Shown piece by piece: positions 25,310-34,387 of a stretch of 64,000 bases of DNA. Numbering within the stretch: the stretch's first letter is position 1; each line of letters opens with the position of its first letter. This stretch comes from Streptomyces sp. Sge12. Its GTDB lineage: Bacteria > Actinomycetota > Actinomycetes > Streptomycetales > Streptomycetaceae. The position numbers and the translations under genes were made by a program. The stretch lies in contig NZ_CP020555.1 of NCBI RefSeq assembly GCF_002080455.1, positions 3,534,001-3,598,000 of the forward strand, read 5' to 3'. Below the pieces are notes generated by a model. The model had not been told where the DNA came from, made no database searches, and saw nothing but the letters and a program-made list of their open reading frames with translations.

Positions 25310-26233
25310 TCAGACGGTCAGACCCCGCGTCACGAGATCCAGCAGGGCGCACACGAACAGGGCGATCCCGATGAAGCCGTTGACCGTGAAGAAGGCCCGG
25401 TTCAGGCGGGACAGGTCGTGGGGCTTGACGATGGTGTGCTCGTAGAGGAAGGCGGCGACGACGACCGCCAGGCCGACCCAGAACAGCACGCCCGCGTCCG
25501 TGGCCAGCGCGTACCAGGCCAGCAGGGCCGTGGTCACCACGTGCGCGCCGCGCGCGCCCCAGAGGGCGGCCGGGACGCCGAAGCGGGCCGGGACGGACTT
25601 GACGCCGTCCGCGCGGTCGGCGGCCACGTCCTGGCAGGCGAAGATCAGGTCGAAGCCGCCGATCCACACGCCCACCGCGAGGCCGAGGACGACCGCGTCC
25701 CAGGACCACTCGCCGGTGACCGCGAGCCAGGCGCCGACCGGGCCCATCGCCTGGGCCAGGCCCAGGATGGCGTGCGGGAAGTTCGTGAACCGCTTGCCGT
25801 ACGGGTAGACCACCATCGGGATCACGGCGACCGGCGCGAGCGCCAGGCACAGCGGGTTCAGCAGCGCCGCCGAGCCGAGGAAGACGAGGAGCGCGATCCC
25901 GGCGCCGGTCCAGGCCGCGCGGACCGACACCGCGCCGGTGACCAGCTCGCGGCCGGCCGTGCGCGGGTTCCTGGCGTCGATCTCGCGGTCGATGATCCGG
26001 TTGGCGGCCATCGCGAAGGTCCGCAGCCCCACCATGCAGATGGTGACGAGCAGCAGGACGCCCCAGTGGACGTGCCCGTCGAGCCGGAACATGGCGGTGA
26101 ACGCCGCGATGTAGGCGAAGGGCAGCGCGAAGACCGAGTGCTCGATCAGCACGAGTCTCAGGAAGGCCCGGACCTTGCCACCGGCCTCCGGCGCGGGGCC
26201 GGGGCCGAGGACGTCCTCGGCGGTGGTCATCAT
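25310..26233 (-). CDS. mqnP: Menaquinone prenyltransferase MqnP (UbiA family)
   Basis: 307 residues from ATG 26233 (AGGAG upstream); the start overlaps the upstream stop (ATGATGA). Eight or so transmembrane helices, with the two Asp-rich metal/diphosphate motifs NRIIDREID (N-x3-D-x3-D) and DVAADRADG-like DxxxD. It is the membrane prenyltransferase that attaches the polyprenyl tail to a futalosine-route naphthoate. Third gene of a coupled mqnL-unknown-mqnP unit. Confidence 0.9.
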   Translation of the reverse strand: MMTTAEDVLGPGPAPEAGGKVRAFLRLVLIEHSVFALPFAYIAAFTAMFRLDGHVHWGVLLLVTICMVGLRTFAMAANRIIDREIDARNPRTAGRELVTGAVSVRAAWTGAGIALLVFLGSAALLNPLCLALAPVAVIPMVVYPYGKRFTNFPHAILGLAQAMGPVGAWLAVTGEWSWDAVVLGLAVGVWIGGFDLIFACQDVAADRADGVKSVPARFGVPAALWGARGAHVVTTALLAWYALATDAGVLFWVGLAVVVAAFLYEHTIVKPHDLSRLNRAFFTVNGFIGIALFVCALLDLVTRGLTV

Positions 26234-26706
26234 GCGAGGCTCCTGCGGAAGCCTTCGACCTCGTCGCGCAGCTCGGCGACGGGGAGCGTGCCGAGCTCGA
26301 GGTCGAGCGGTCCGCCCTCCGCACCGGCCGGCGGCACCACCCGGGCGGCCAGGGCGCTGCGGCCCTCGCCGGCGCCCGTGACGGTGAGGACGAGGACGCC
26401 GTCGGCGAGCTCCAGCTCGCAGTCGCCGGTACCGGACAGCGCGATCAGCAGCTCGTCCGCGAAGACCGCGGCGTCGCCGTCGGCCAGCTCGGGCAGCTCG
26501 AAGGAGCGCCCCTCGCCGTCCGTGCGGTCGGCCATCACCTGCCAGACGCCGGACTCGCCGGCGAACTCCTCGGGGGTGACCCCGGCCCGCTCGGCCGCGA
26601 GGCGCAGCCCCTGGTCGTTCACGTCGAGTTCGGGGCGCAGCAGGGCGACGCACGGCGTGCCCTCGCCGAGGAACAGGGCGGGTCCGCCCACCACGATCGG
26701 GCTCAC
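26230..26706 (-). CDS. Conserved unknown protein between mqnL and mqnP
   Basis: 158 residues from GTG 26706, overlapping the mqnL stop by 4 bp (GTGA) and the mqnP start by 4 bp. Starts SPIVVGGPALFLGEG and has an acidic, probably beta-rich soluble domain with ELADGVLVLTVTG and VPPAGAEGGPLDLELG. No signal, no cysteine cluster, no motif I recognise. Full translational coupling with menaquinone genes implies an accessory part in that pathway or in assembling MqnL/MqnP. Homologues appear to be restricted to actinobacteria as far as I can tell. Confidence 0.75.
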   Translation of the reverse strand: MSPIVVGGPALFLGEGTPCVALLRPELDVNDQGLRLAAERAGVTPEEFAGESGVWQVMADRTDGEGRSFELPELADGDAAVFADELLIALSGTGDCELELADGVLVLTVTGAGEGRSALAARVVPPAGAEGGPLDLELGTLPVAELRDEVEGFRRSLA

Positions 26707-28157
26707 AGTCCGTACTCCTTCCAGCGGCGGTCCACCAGGGCCGCGGTGGCCGGGTCGGACTCGACCATGTCGGGCCAGCCGCCGTCGCGGGTGTAGCCCT
26801 CCTCGGGCAGCTTCTTCGTCGCGTCGATGCCGGCCTTGCCGCCCCAGAACTGCTGGTACGAGGCGTGGTCCAGGTGGTCCACCGGCCCCTCGACGACGGT
26901 GAGGTCGCGGGAGTAGTCGGTGTTGCCGAGCGCCCGCCAGGAGACCTCGTGCAGGTCGTGGACGTCGCAGTCCTTGTCGACCACGATGATCAGCTTGGTC
27001 AGCGACATCATGTGCGCGCCCCAGATGGCGTGCATGACCTTCTGCGCGTGCTTGGGGTACTTCTTGTCGATCGAGACGATCGCGCAGTTGTGGAAGCCGC
27101 CCGACTCGGGGAGGTGGTAGTCCACGATGTCCGGCACGATGATCTTGAGCAGGGGCAGGAAGAAACGCTCCGTCGCGCGGCCGAGCGGGCCGTCCTCGGT
27201 CGGCGGCCGGCCGACCACGATCGACTGGATGAGCGGACGCCTGCGCATCGTCACGCAGTCGATCTTCAGGGCCGGGAAGGGCTCCTGCGGGGTGTAGAAG
27301 CCGGTGTGGTCGCCGAACGGCCCCTCGGGGAGCATCTCGCCGGGCTCCAGCCAGCCCTCGATCACGACCTCCGCGTTGGCCGGGACCTGGAGCGGGACCG
27401 TCTTGCAGTCGACCATCTCGATCCGCTTGCCCGCGACGAACCCGGCGAAGAGGTACTCGTCGATGTCGCCCGGCAGCGGCGCGGTGGACGCGTACGTCAC
27501 CGCGGGCGGGCAGCCGAAGGCGATCGCGACCGGCAGCCGCTCGCCCTTCGCCGCGGCGACGGCGTAGTGGTTGCGGCTGTCCTTGTGGATCTGCCAGTGC
27601 ATGCCGATGGTGCGCTTGTCGTGGCGCTGGAGCCGGTAGAGGCCGAGGTTGCGCACGCCCGTCTCGGGGTGCTTGGTGTGGGTCAGGCCGAGGTTGAAGA
27701 AGGACCCGCCGTCCTTGGGCCAGGTGAAGAGGGCCGGCAGCCGGTCCAGGTCCACGTCGTCGCCGGTGAGGACGACCTCCTGGACGGGGGCCTCGCCCTT
27801 GATCTTCTTCGGCGGCACGTGGACCATCGAGCCGAGCTTGCCGAAGGCCTCGCGGACCCCGATGAAGCCCTGCGGGAGCTCCGGCTTCAGCAGGCCGCCG
27901 ATCTTCTCGCTGATCTCGCCGTACGACTTGAGGCCGAGGGCCTTCAGGAGGCGGCGGTCGGTACCGAAGACGTTCATGGCCAGCGGCATCGCGGAGCCCT
28001 TGACGTTCTCGAAGAGGAGCGCCGGACCCCCCGCCTTGTTCACTCTGTCGACGATCTCCCCGACCTCCAGGTACGGGTCGACTTCGGCCTTGATGCGCTT
28101 GAGGTCGCCCTCCCGCTCCAGAGCCCGGAGCAGCGAGCGGAGATCGTCGTAAGCCAT
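26703..28157 (-). CDS. mqnL: UbiD-family decarboxylase MqnL
   Basis: 484 residues, normal length. UbiD fold with NHYAVAAAKGERLPVAIAFG, the E-G-P-F-G-D-H-T-G-F-Y-T-P active-site stretch (EGPFGDHTGFYTP) and the prenylated-FMN-binding region near SRNHYA. It removes the carboxyl group from the naphthoate intermediate and depends on the UbiX-made cofactor. No Shine-Dalgarno is obvious before ATG 28157. First gene of the mqnL-unknown-mqnP unit. Confidence 0.9.
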   Translation of the reverse strand: MAYDDLRSLLRALEREGDLKRIKAEVDPYLEVGEIVDRVNKAGGPALLFENVKGSAMPLAMNVFGTDRRLLKALGLKSYGEISEKIGGLLKPELPQGFIGVREAFGKLGSMVHVPPKKIKGEAPVQEVVLTGDDVDLDRLPALFTWPKDGGSFFNLGLTHTKHPETGVRNLGLYRLQRHDKRTIGMHWQIHKDSRNHYAVAAAKGERLPVAIAFGCPPAVTYASTAPLPGDIDEYLFAGFVAGKRIEMVDCKTVPLQVPANAEVVIEGWLEPGEMLPEGPFGDHTGFYTPQEPFPALKIDCVTMRRRPLIQSIVVGRPPTEDGPLGRATERFFLPLLKIIVPDIVDYHLPESGGFHNCAIVSIDKKYPKHAQKVMHAIWGAHMMSLTKLIIVVDKDCDVHDLHEVSWRALGNTDYSRDLTVVEGPVDHLDHASYQQFWGGKAGIDATKKLPEEGYTRDGGWPDMVESDPATAALVDRRWKEYGL

Positions 28158-28247
28158 AGGGGTCAGTATCCGTCACCAACTACCCTGGGGACGTCACCGG
28201 GGCCCCACGCGGGCCCACCGTCACTGACTGGGAGTCGGTCCCACACC

Positions 28248-28544
28248 GTGCTGCGCTATCTGCCGTTCCTGCTGATCCTCGCGCTGACCATCTACGCCTT
28301 CATCGATTGCCTGAACACCCCGGAGGAGGAGGTCAAGCACCTCCCCAAGGTGGTCTGGGTGATCATCATCCTGCTCTTCTCCATCGTGGGGCCGGTGGTG
28401 TGGTTGTTCGCGGGCAGGCAGCGGGCGGCATCGGGCGGTGGCCGGGCGCGCCGGACGCAGTGGGTGGCGCCCGACGACAACCCGGAGTTCCTGAAGTCGC
28501 TGCGCGAGGAGCAGGAGAAGAAGGACCGGGACGACAAGGACTGA
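28248..28544 (+). CDS. PLDc_N-domain small membrane protein
   Basis: 98 residues from GTG 28248. Two transmembrane helices (about 3-20 and 35-55) with PKVVWVIIILLFSIVGPVVWLF, matching the phospholipase D N-terminal (PLDc_N) motif found alone in many actinobacterial proteins, then a charged cytosolic tail ending in EEQEKKDRDDKD. No catalytic HKD motif, so it is not a phospholipase. Divergent from mqnL; function unknown. Confidence 0.85.
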   Translation: MLRYLPFLLILALTIYAFIDCLNTPEEEVKHLPKVVWVIIILLFSIVGPVVWLFAGRQRAASGGGRARRTQWVAPDDNPEFLKSLREEQEKKDRDDKD

Positions 28545-28590
28545 GCCGGGCCGGCCCGCCCGCCCTCCCCGCCCCGCCCCGCGCGTGCGC

Positions 28591-28962
28591 CTACCGGGCC
28601 CACGGCAGGACGCGGGTGCCCTCCTCCCCCGGGACCGACACCACTGCGTCGGCGCGCATCACGACGTAGGCCTCGAAGGTCTCGTCGGCGCGGATCCGGC
28701 GCAGCACGTCCGGGGGCAGGACCAGGGTCCGGCCGGCGGTGACCTTCTCGGTGCGGCCCTCGCAGGTGACCTCCAGGGAACCGGCGGTCAGGGTCCACAC
28801 CTGCTCGCGGCTGACGGAGTGCTCGGGGCCGGTGCTGCCGGCGGGCATGACCACGTGCCAGCTGCTGAGCTCGGCGCTGCCGCGGCTGGGGGCGGCGAAG
28901 CCGGTCATGGTGGCGTTGGGGGTGGTGACGACGTTCTCGGGCGAAGCGCTGATCACGTGCAC
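28591..28962 (-). CDS. Cupin-domain protein
   Basis: 123 residues, GTG 28962 with GAGG upstream. One small cupin barrel: PAGSTGPEHSVSREQVWTLTAGSLEV and AGRTLVLPPDVLRRI are cupin motifs 1 and 2. A single His (H48) remains in the first motif, so a metal is possible but not certain. Divergent from the MarR-type gene with a shared operator region, so this cupin is the probable target of that regulator. Confidence 0.82.
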   Translation of the reverse strand: MHVISASPENVVTTPNATMTGFAAPSRGSAELSSWHVVMPAGSTGPEHSVSREQVWTLTAGSLEVTCEGRTEKVTAGRTLVLPPDVLRRIRADETFEAYVVMRADAVVSVPGEEGTRVLPWAR

Positions 28963-28990
28963 GGCGGGGCCTCGTTTTCTCTTGACGAGT

Positions 28991-29022
28991 AAGTAAAGCT
29001 TCTTTACTTGATGTGAGTAAAG
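28991..29022. promoter_or_regulatory. Operator shared by the cupin and MarR genes
   Basis: AAGTAAAG (28991-28998) and CTTTACTT (29002-29009) form a perfect dyad with a 3-nt spacer, and GAGTAAAGC (29014-29022) repeats the half-site. It is an AT-rich island between two divergent starts (28962 and 29054), the usual position for MarR-family autorepression. Confidence 0.7.
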
Positions 29023-29053
29023 CAGCTTGACTCTCCCGTGTCACCATATTTGC

Positions 29054-29518
29054 GTGACGAGAGACGAGAACGAGGGCGTCGAGCTGCTGTTCCTGCTCGG
29101 CCTGGGCTTCCAGATGCTGCTGGGCGAGTTCACCGCCCGCGTCGCCGAGGCCGGATACCCGGACCTGCGCCCGGTGCACGGCATGGCCTTCCAGGCCATC
29201 GGGAGCTCCGGCGCCACCGCCACCGAGCTCGCCGAGCGGCTCGGGGTGACCAAGCAGGCCGCCGGACAGATCGTCGACGACCTGGAGAAGCGCGGCTACG
29301 TCCGGCGCGAGCCGCACCCCGAGGGCGGCCGCCGCAAGCTGGTGGTCCTCACCCCGGCGGCCCGGGACCACCTCGCGGTCGCGGGCCGGATCCTGCACGG
29401 GCTGGAGGCCGAACTCGGCCGCGAAACCGACCTGACCGCCCTGCGCCGGGGACTCGGGCAGGTCGTGCGCACCTTCCACGGGGAGGGGCCGCTACCGCCC
29501 CTGCGCCCGGTCTGGTGA
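29054..29518 (+). CDS. MarR-family transcriptional regulator
   Basis: 154 residues from GTG 29054. Winged helix-turn-helix with TATELAERLGVTKQAAGQIV (recognition region, about 56-76) and wing KRGYVRREPHPEGGRRKLV. MarR proteins bind a ligand and release DNA. Target is probably the divergent cupin gene plus itself. The start is uncertain because no clear Shine-Dalgarno is seen. Confidence 0.85.
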   Translation: MTRDENEGVELLFLLGLGFQMLLGEFTARVAEAGYPDLRPVHGMAFQAIGSSGATATELAERLGVTKQAAGQIVDDLEKRGYVRREPHPEGGRRKLVVLTPAARDHLAVAGRILHGLEAELGRETDLTALRRGLGQVVRTFHGEGPLPPLRPVW

Positions 29519-29546
29519 AGGGCCGCAGGGCGCGCGGAGACGTCGC

Positions 29547-30050
29547 CTAGGCCCGGGCGAGGGAGGCGTAGGCCTCGCGCAGCGCCGCCCAGCGGGTGTC
29601 CGTCCAGGCGGCCCAGTCCGTCGGCCGCCCGGCCAGCGCGGAGTCCAGCAGCTCGAAGTGCTCGTGCCAGCCCGCCAGGCAGTCCAGGCGCACGGCCTCC
29701 GGCCCGCCGCGCTCGTTCACGAACCGGATCACCGTCGAATCGGTGCCGACCGGCTCCAGGTGGAAGCGGATCCGCCCGTGCTCGGTGACCGTGTACTCGG
29801 CGACCCGTTCCACGTCCCAGGCGGTGACCTGCCCGGTCGCGACGGTCGCGCTGTTCAGCCAGCGCAGCGTGACCGCCCCGCCGAGCCTGCGCTCCAGGAC
29901 GTCCGCGGCCGCCAGCCAGCCGCGCAGCCCGTCCGGAGTGGTCAGGGCCGTCCACAGGGCCTCGTAGGCGTGCGGCAGGTGCAGTTCGAAGCGGAGCAGC
30001 CAGTTGTTCTCGTCCAGGCGCTCGCTGGTGGCATGACTCACGAGGGACAT
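29547..30050 (-). CDS. SRPBCC (START/AHSA1-like) protein
   Basis: 167 residues. AHSA1/SRPBCC pattern: LPHAYEALWTALTTPDGLRGWLAA near the N terminus and a C-terminal long helix (LDCLAGWHEHFELLDSALAGRP). The fold binds a hydrophobic ligand; no substrate can be named. Lies between the MarR gene (convergent) and ccsB/resC, upstream by 26 bp from its stop. Confidence 0.82.
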   Translation of the reverse strand: MSLVSHATSERLDENNWLLRFELHLPHAYEALWTALTTPDGLRGWLAAADVLERRLGGAVTLRWLNSATVATGQVTAWDVERVAEYTVTEHGRIRFHLEPVGTDSTVIRFVNERGGPEAVRLDCLAGWHEHFELLDSALAGRPTDWAAWTDTRWAALREAYASLARA

Positions 30051-30075
30051 GCCACCAGCGTCCCACTCCCGCCGG

Positions 30076-31173
30076 TCAGACGCCCGCGTACGAGTGCTTG
30101 CCGCTGAGCAGGATGTTCACGCCGTAGTAGTTCCAGATCCAGCAGGCGAAGGCGAAGAGCGCGAGGTACGCGGCCTTGCGGCCCTTCCAGCCGGCGGTGG
30201 CGCGGGCGTGCAGGTAGCAGGCGTAGGCCACCCAGGTCACGAAGGACCAGACCTCCTTGGGGTCCCAGCCCCAGTAGCGGCCCCAGGCGTCGCCGGCCCA
30301 GATCGCGCCCGCGATGATCGTGAAGGTCCACAGCGGGAAGACGGCCGCGTTGATGCGGTACGAGAACTTGTCGAGCGAGGCCGCCGAGGGCAGCCGCTCC
30401 AGCACCGAGGTGCGGAACTTCCCGGGGGTGCGGCCCGCCTCCAGCTGGCTCTCGTAGGAGTCCCGGAAGAGGTAGAGGACCGCGCCCGCGGCACCGATGT
30501 AGAAGACGGCGCCGCAGAAGATCGCGGTGGAGACGTGGATCCACAGCCAGTACGAGTGCAGGGCCGGGACCAGCTGGTCGCTGTCGGTGTAGAGCCAGGT
30601 GACGGCGATGCCGAGGTCCAGCAGGACCGTGGTGACCAGGATCAGGCCGAGCCAGCGGATGTTCTTCTTCAGGGCGAGGAGCACCAGGTACGCGCCGACG
30701 GCCACCGTGGAGAAGGTGATCGAGAACTCGTACATGTTGCCCCAGGGGGCCCGCTGCACCGACAGGGCGCGGGCCACGACGCCGGCCGCCTCGACGAGGA
30801 AGGCGAGCGCGGTCAGCGAGACCGCGATCCGCCCGTACAGGTCTCCCTGCACGGTGCCGCCGGCGGCACCGGGGCCGTCGGGTACGTCGCGGGTGCCCGT
30901 GGTGGAGCGGGTGGTGACCTTGGGCTCGTCGAGGACGGCGGTGGCGCCCGCCTTGCCGCGGACCTGGACGGCGGGGGCGGCGGACCGGGCCGACCCGGCC
31001 TCCTTGGCGGCGGTCAGCGCGGCGGCCGTACGGGCCACCTTGCTGCGGCTGCCGAAGGTCCACTCGGCGATGTGCGCGAAGAAGGCGAGCGTGTAGACCG
31101 CCATCGACGAATAGATCAGGTAGTTGCTGATCTCAGCCAGGTTCTCGTTGGCTGCGGCTGCGAGCGGCGTCAT
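30076..31173 (-). CDS. resC: Cytochrome c biogenesis protein ResC/CcsB
   Basis: 365 residues, about eight transmembrane helices. The haem-handling WWD-type motif reads WAGDAWGRYWGWDPKEVWSF with flanking histidines. With ResB it forms the system II synthase that carries haem across the membrane and attaches it to apocytochromes c. ATG overlaps the resB stop by 4 bp. An approximately 60-residue soluble insert (about 45-110) is rich in Ala/Thr. Confidence 0.92.
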   Translation of the reverse strand: MTPLAAAANENLAEISNYLIYSSMAVYTLAFFAHIAEWTFGSRSKVARTAAALTAAKEAGSARSAAPAVQVRGKAGATAVLDEPKVTTRSTTGTRDVPDGPGAAGGTVQGDLYGRIAVSLTALAFLVEAAGVVARALSVQRAPWGNMYEFSITFSTVAVGAYLVLLALKKNIRWLGLILVTTVLLDLGIAVTWLYTDSDQLVPALHSYWLWIHVSTAIFCGAVFYIGAAGAVLYLFRDSYESQLEAGRTPGKFRTSVLERLPSAASLDKFSYRINAAVFPLWTFTIIAGAIWAGDAWGRYWGWDPKEVWSFVTWVAYACYLHARATAGWKGRKAAYLALFAFACWIWNYYGVNILLSGKHSYAGV

Positions 31174-32882
31174 CCGCGCTCTCCTTCAGGGGTTTCTTCA
31201 ACAAGTGTTTCGGCACATGCGGGAGACGCACTCGGGGCCTGCCGGTGCAGCGCGGCGGCGAGCTCCGCCAGCTCCTGCGGGAGCCGGGTGGACTCGCTGC
31301 GGCCCAGACCCGCCATCTCGACGACGGTCACGCCGTCCTCTCCGGTCACGGCGCGGACCCAGATCCGGCGGCGCTGGATGAACAGCGATCCGGCCAGGCC
31401 GGCGATGGCGGCGATCGCGCCCGCGAGGGCGAGGCCGCTGGCGGGCTGGTGGGTGACGGAGAAGGTGGCCCACCGCTCGATGCCCTCGAACTTCACGGTG
31501 CCCGCGCCGTTCGGCAGGGTCATCGTGTCGCCGAGCGCCAGTTTCTGCTTGAACTGCTGGCCCGACTCGTCCTTGAACATCTCCATCTTGGAGCTGTCGA
31601 GCCGGTAGACGTTCTGCGGCAGACCCGAGTCCACGCCGAGGCTGCCGTGCCAGGCGTTGAGCATGAGCTGCGGGTTCAGCAGGGCGGGGAACTGGGAGAA
31701 CATCGTGCCCATGCCCTCGCCGGCGAAGCTCGGTACGAAGACGGCACTGAAGCCGAGCTGCTCCTGCTTGCCGTCCTTGTCCTTGTAGCCGTCGGTGACC
31801 TTGACGGCTCCGGTGGACGTGAGGTTGGCGTCCTGCGGGAGCACCGGCACGGCGTCCTTGAAGATCACCTTGCCGGTGGGATCGGTCACCGAGACGATCG
31901 GCGCGTAGCCGTGCCCGAGCAGGTAGACCTTGGAGCCGTCGACCTCCATGGGCTTGTTGACCTGGATCTCGCGCTTCTGCGGGGTGCCGTGGGCGCCGTC
32001 CGTGAAGGTGACGTACGCCTTGAAGTCGCGCGGGGTGCCGCGCTGCGGGCCGGTCATCTCGTACGACGCGTCGAACCGGTCCAGCGTGAAGCTGAAGGGC
32101 GGCAGGTCGTCCGGGTCGAAGAGCGCGCCGGACTTGAAGTCGTCGTACTGGGTGAGCGTGTTCGAGAAGCCGCTGCCGCGCAGGACCAGCTTGCCGCCCT
32201 CGGACTTGAAGTACTGGCCCCAGGCGAAGGCCACCAGCATCACGATCAGCGCGACGTGGAAGATCAGGTTCCCCGCCTCGCGGAGGTAGCCCTTCTCAGC
32301 CGCGACGTGGTCCTTGCCCGGCTCGGTGCGGAAGCGGCTGCCGCGCAGCACGGTCCGCGCGTACGAGAGGACCTCGTCGGGGGTCTTCCCGGTGCGCCAG
32401 GTGGTGTGGGCGGGCAGCCGGTCCAGGCGCCGGGGGGCGCCCGGCGGCCGGCCGCGGAGCTGGCCGACGAACTGCCAGGAGCGCGGCACGATGCAGCCAA
32501 TGAGCGAGATGAACAGCAGCAGGTAGATCGCGGAGAACCACACCGAGCTGTAGACGTCGAAGAGCTGGAGCTTCTCGGCGACGCCCACCCAGGACGGGTG
32601 GTCCCGCTTCCACTGGGTGACCTTCATCGCGTCGACGCTGGTCTGGGGGACCAGGGAGCCGGGGATGGCGCCCAGGGACAGCAGGAAGAGCAGGATCAGC
32701 GCGACCCGCATGGAGGTGAGCTGCCGCCAGAACCAGCGGGCCCAGCCGATCACGCCGATGCCGACGGCCGGCCCGCTCGGGCCGTCCTCCAGCGGGGCGG
32801 TGGAGAGCTGGGCGCCTGCCGCGGCGTCGGTGGGGTCCGCCGCGGCGGACGTGTCGGTGCTCGCTTTGTCTGTCGTACTCAT
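31170..32882 (-). CDS. resB: Cytochrome c biogenesis protein ResB
   Basis: 570 residues. Three hydrophobic helices near the N terminus (about 60-165) and one near the C terminus (about 470-495) flank a large extracytoplasmic domain, as in ResB/Ccs1. Landmarks: WARWFWRQLTSMRVALILL, SIWFSAIYLLLFISL-like VWFSAIYLLLFISLIGCI. Works with ResC in system II cytochrome c haem ligation. Coupled to resC; 13 bp downstream of ccdA. Confidence 0.9.
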   Translation of the reverse strand: MSTTDKASTDTSAAADPTDAAAGAQLSTAPLEDGPSGPAVGIGVIGWARWFWRQLTSMRVALILLFLLSLGAIPGSLVPQTSVDAMKVTQWKRDHPSWVGVAEKLQLFDVYSSVWFSAIYLLLFISLIGCIVPRSWQFVGQLRGRPPGAPRRLDRLPAHTTWRTGKTPDEVLSYARTVLRGSRFRTEPGKDHVAAEKGYLREAGNLIFHVALIVMLVAFAWGQYFKSEGGKLVLRGSGFSNTLTQYDDFKSGALFDPDDLPPFSFTLDRFDASYEMTGPQRGTPRDFKAYVTFTDGAHGTPQKREIQVNKPMEVDGSKVYLLGHGYAPIVSVTDPTGKVIFKDAVPVLPQDANLTSTGAVKVTDGYKDKDGKQEQLGFSAVFVPSFAGEGMGTMFSQFPALLNPQLMLNAWHGSLGVDSGLPQNVYRLDSSKMEMFKDESGQQFKQKLALGDTMTLPNGAGTVKFEGIERWATFSVTHQPASGLALAGAIAAIAGLAGSLFIQRRRIWVRAVTGEDGVTVVEMAGLGRSESTRLPQELAELAAALHRQAPSASPACAETLVEETPEGERG

Positions 32883-32895
32883 GTCCGTCAGTTCC

Positions 32896-33669
32896 TCAGA
32901 TCCCCACCGTGAAGCTTTGGGTCCAGCTCTGCATGTCGGTGACGATGCTGTCCCACAAACCTGTGACGAGCAGCAGGCCGGTGACGATCAGCATGCCGCC
33001 GCCGATGCGCATCACCCATGCATAGTGCTTCTTCACCCAGCCGAATGCACCGAGCGCCTTGCGGAAGGCGATCGCGGCGAGGATGAAGGGCACGCCGAGG
33101 CCCAGGCAGTAGACGACGGTCAGCAGGGCACCGCGGCCGGCGCTCGCCTGGTCGATGGACAGCGTGTTGACGGCGGCGAGGGTCGGGCCCATGCAGGGGG
33201 TCCAGCCGACGCCGAAGAGCACGCCGAGCAGGGGTGCGCCGACCAGACCGGCCGTCGGCTTCCGGTGGAAGCGGAACTCCCGCATCGTCAGACCGGGGAT
33301 CGCGCCCATGAAGAACAGGCCGAGGACGATCACCAGGCCGCCCAGCACCCTGGAGATGATCGCCTTGTTCTCCTGGAGCTCGGCACCGAAGTAGCCGAAG
33401 AGCGCGCCGGTGGATACGAAGACGGCCGTGAAGCCGGCGACGAACAGGCCGGCGCCCGCCAGCATCCGCCCGCGCCGGGCCTCGGCGAGGTCGGCGCCGC
33501 TGACGCCGGTCACGTAGGACAGGTAGCCGGGGACCAGCGGCAGCACGCAGGGCGAGAAGAAGGAGACCAGACCGGCGAGGAGGGAGATCGGCAGCGCCAG
33601 CAGCAGCGCGCCGTTCAGCACCGTCTCGTTCACACCGGTGGCCTCTGCGGCCAGGACGTACGCGACCAC
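32896..33669 (-). CDS. ccdA: Cytochrome c biogenesis thiol transporter CcdA
   Basis: 257 residues, six transmembrane helices. The two redox cysteines are C41 in [16 protein letters not shown] and C159 in [13 protein letters not shown]. CcdA passes electrons from cytosolic thioredoxin to ResA outside. GTG start 4 bp past the resA stop (GGAG overlaps the end of resA), so it is read from the same message. Confidence 0.93.
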   Translation of the reverse strand: MVAYVLAAEATGVNETVLNGALLLALPISLLAGLVSFFSPCVLPLVPGYLSYVTGVSGADLAEARRGRMLAGAGLFVAGFTAVFVSTGALFGYFGAELQENKAIISRVLGGLVIVLGLFFMGAIPGLTMREFRFHRKPTAGLVGAPLLGVLFGVGWTPCMGPTLAAVNTLSIDQASAGRGALLTVVYCLGLGVPFILAAIAFRKALGAFGWVKKHYAWVMRIGGGMLIVTGLLLVTGLWDSIVTDMQSWTQSFTVGI

Positions 33670-33673
33670 GAGG

Positions 33674-34300
33674 TCACTGCTCCGCGAGGACGGGGTCGAT
33701 CATCGAGCGCAGTTTGTCCTCGCCGAGGGGGGCCAGGGTCCGTGCGGCGATCCGGCCCTCGCGGTCCAGGACGAGCGTGGAGGGGATGGCGTTCGGGTTG
33801 AGGCTGCCCTTGGGGAAGCGCAGCAGCAGCTTGCCGTCGGGGTCGAAGAGGCTCGGGTAGGTGATACCGAACGTCTCCTCGAAGGACTTCGCGTTCTGCT
33901 GGTTGTTGTCGCGGGTGTTGATGCCCACGAAGACGACGTCCTTGCCGGCGTCGGCCAGTTCCTTGGAGACCTTCGCGAAGGCCGGGGCCTCGGCCCGGCA
34001 CGGCGGGCACCAGGAGCCCCACACGTTGAGGACGACGACCTTGCCCTTGAGGGTGCTGGTGTCGAGGGTCTTCCCGTCCACGGTCTCGCCGTCGAGCTTG
34101 GGAGCCTCGGTCCGCTCGCCCTTGGCGGAGGTGGAGACGCCGCTCGCGCCCGTGACGTAGTTCCCGCCGCTGCCGGTCGGCTTGCCGCTGTCCGAACCGC
34201 CGCACGCCGTGAGCGTGAGGGCGCCGGTGATGGTCACCGCGGTCAGCAGGAGGGCGCGGCCGCTGGTCCAGCGGCGTCGGGGGGCGCGGCTATGGCTCAT
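33674..34300 (-). CDS. resA: Thiol-disulfide oxidoreductase ResA/TlpA-like lipoprotein
   Basis: 208 residues. Lipobox LTLTAC with C33 as the lipidated Cys; a Ser/Gly/Thr linker; then a thioredoxin fold with active site [11 protein letters not shown] (C98, C101) and GINTRDN. It keeps apocytochrome c cysteines reduced outside the membrane, receiving electrons from CcdA. First gene of the resA-ccdA-resB-resC run. Confidence 0.93.
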   Translation of the reverse strand: MSHSRAPRRRWTSGRALLLTAVTITGALTLTACGGSDSGKPTGSGGNYVTGASGVSTSAKGERTEAPKLDGETVDGKTLDTSTLKGKVVVLNVWGSWCPPCRAEAPAFAKVSKELADAGKDVVFVGINTRDNNQQNAKSFEETFGITYPSLFDPDGKLLLRFPKGSLNPNAIPSTLVLDREGRIAARTLAPLGEDKLRSMIDPVLAEQ

Positions 34301-34387
34301 GTGAAAAGTTTCGCATGAGCGGCCCGGCGATCTACCGCGCCCCCCGCCCGGATGTCAATGCCCTGGTCAGGGGATGGGCAGCGCGCG

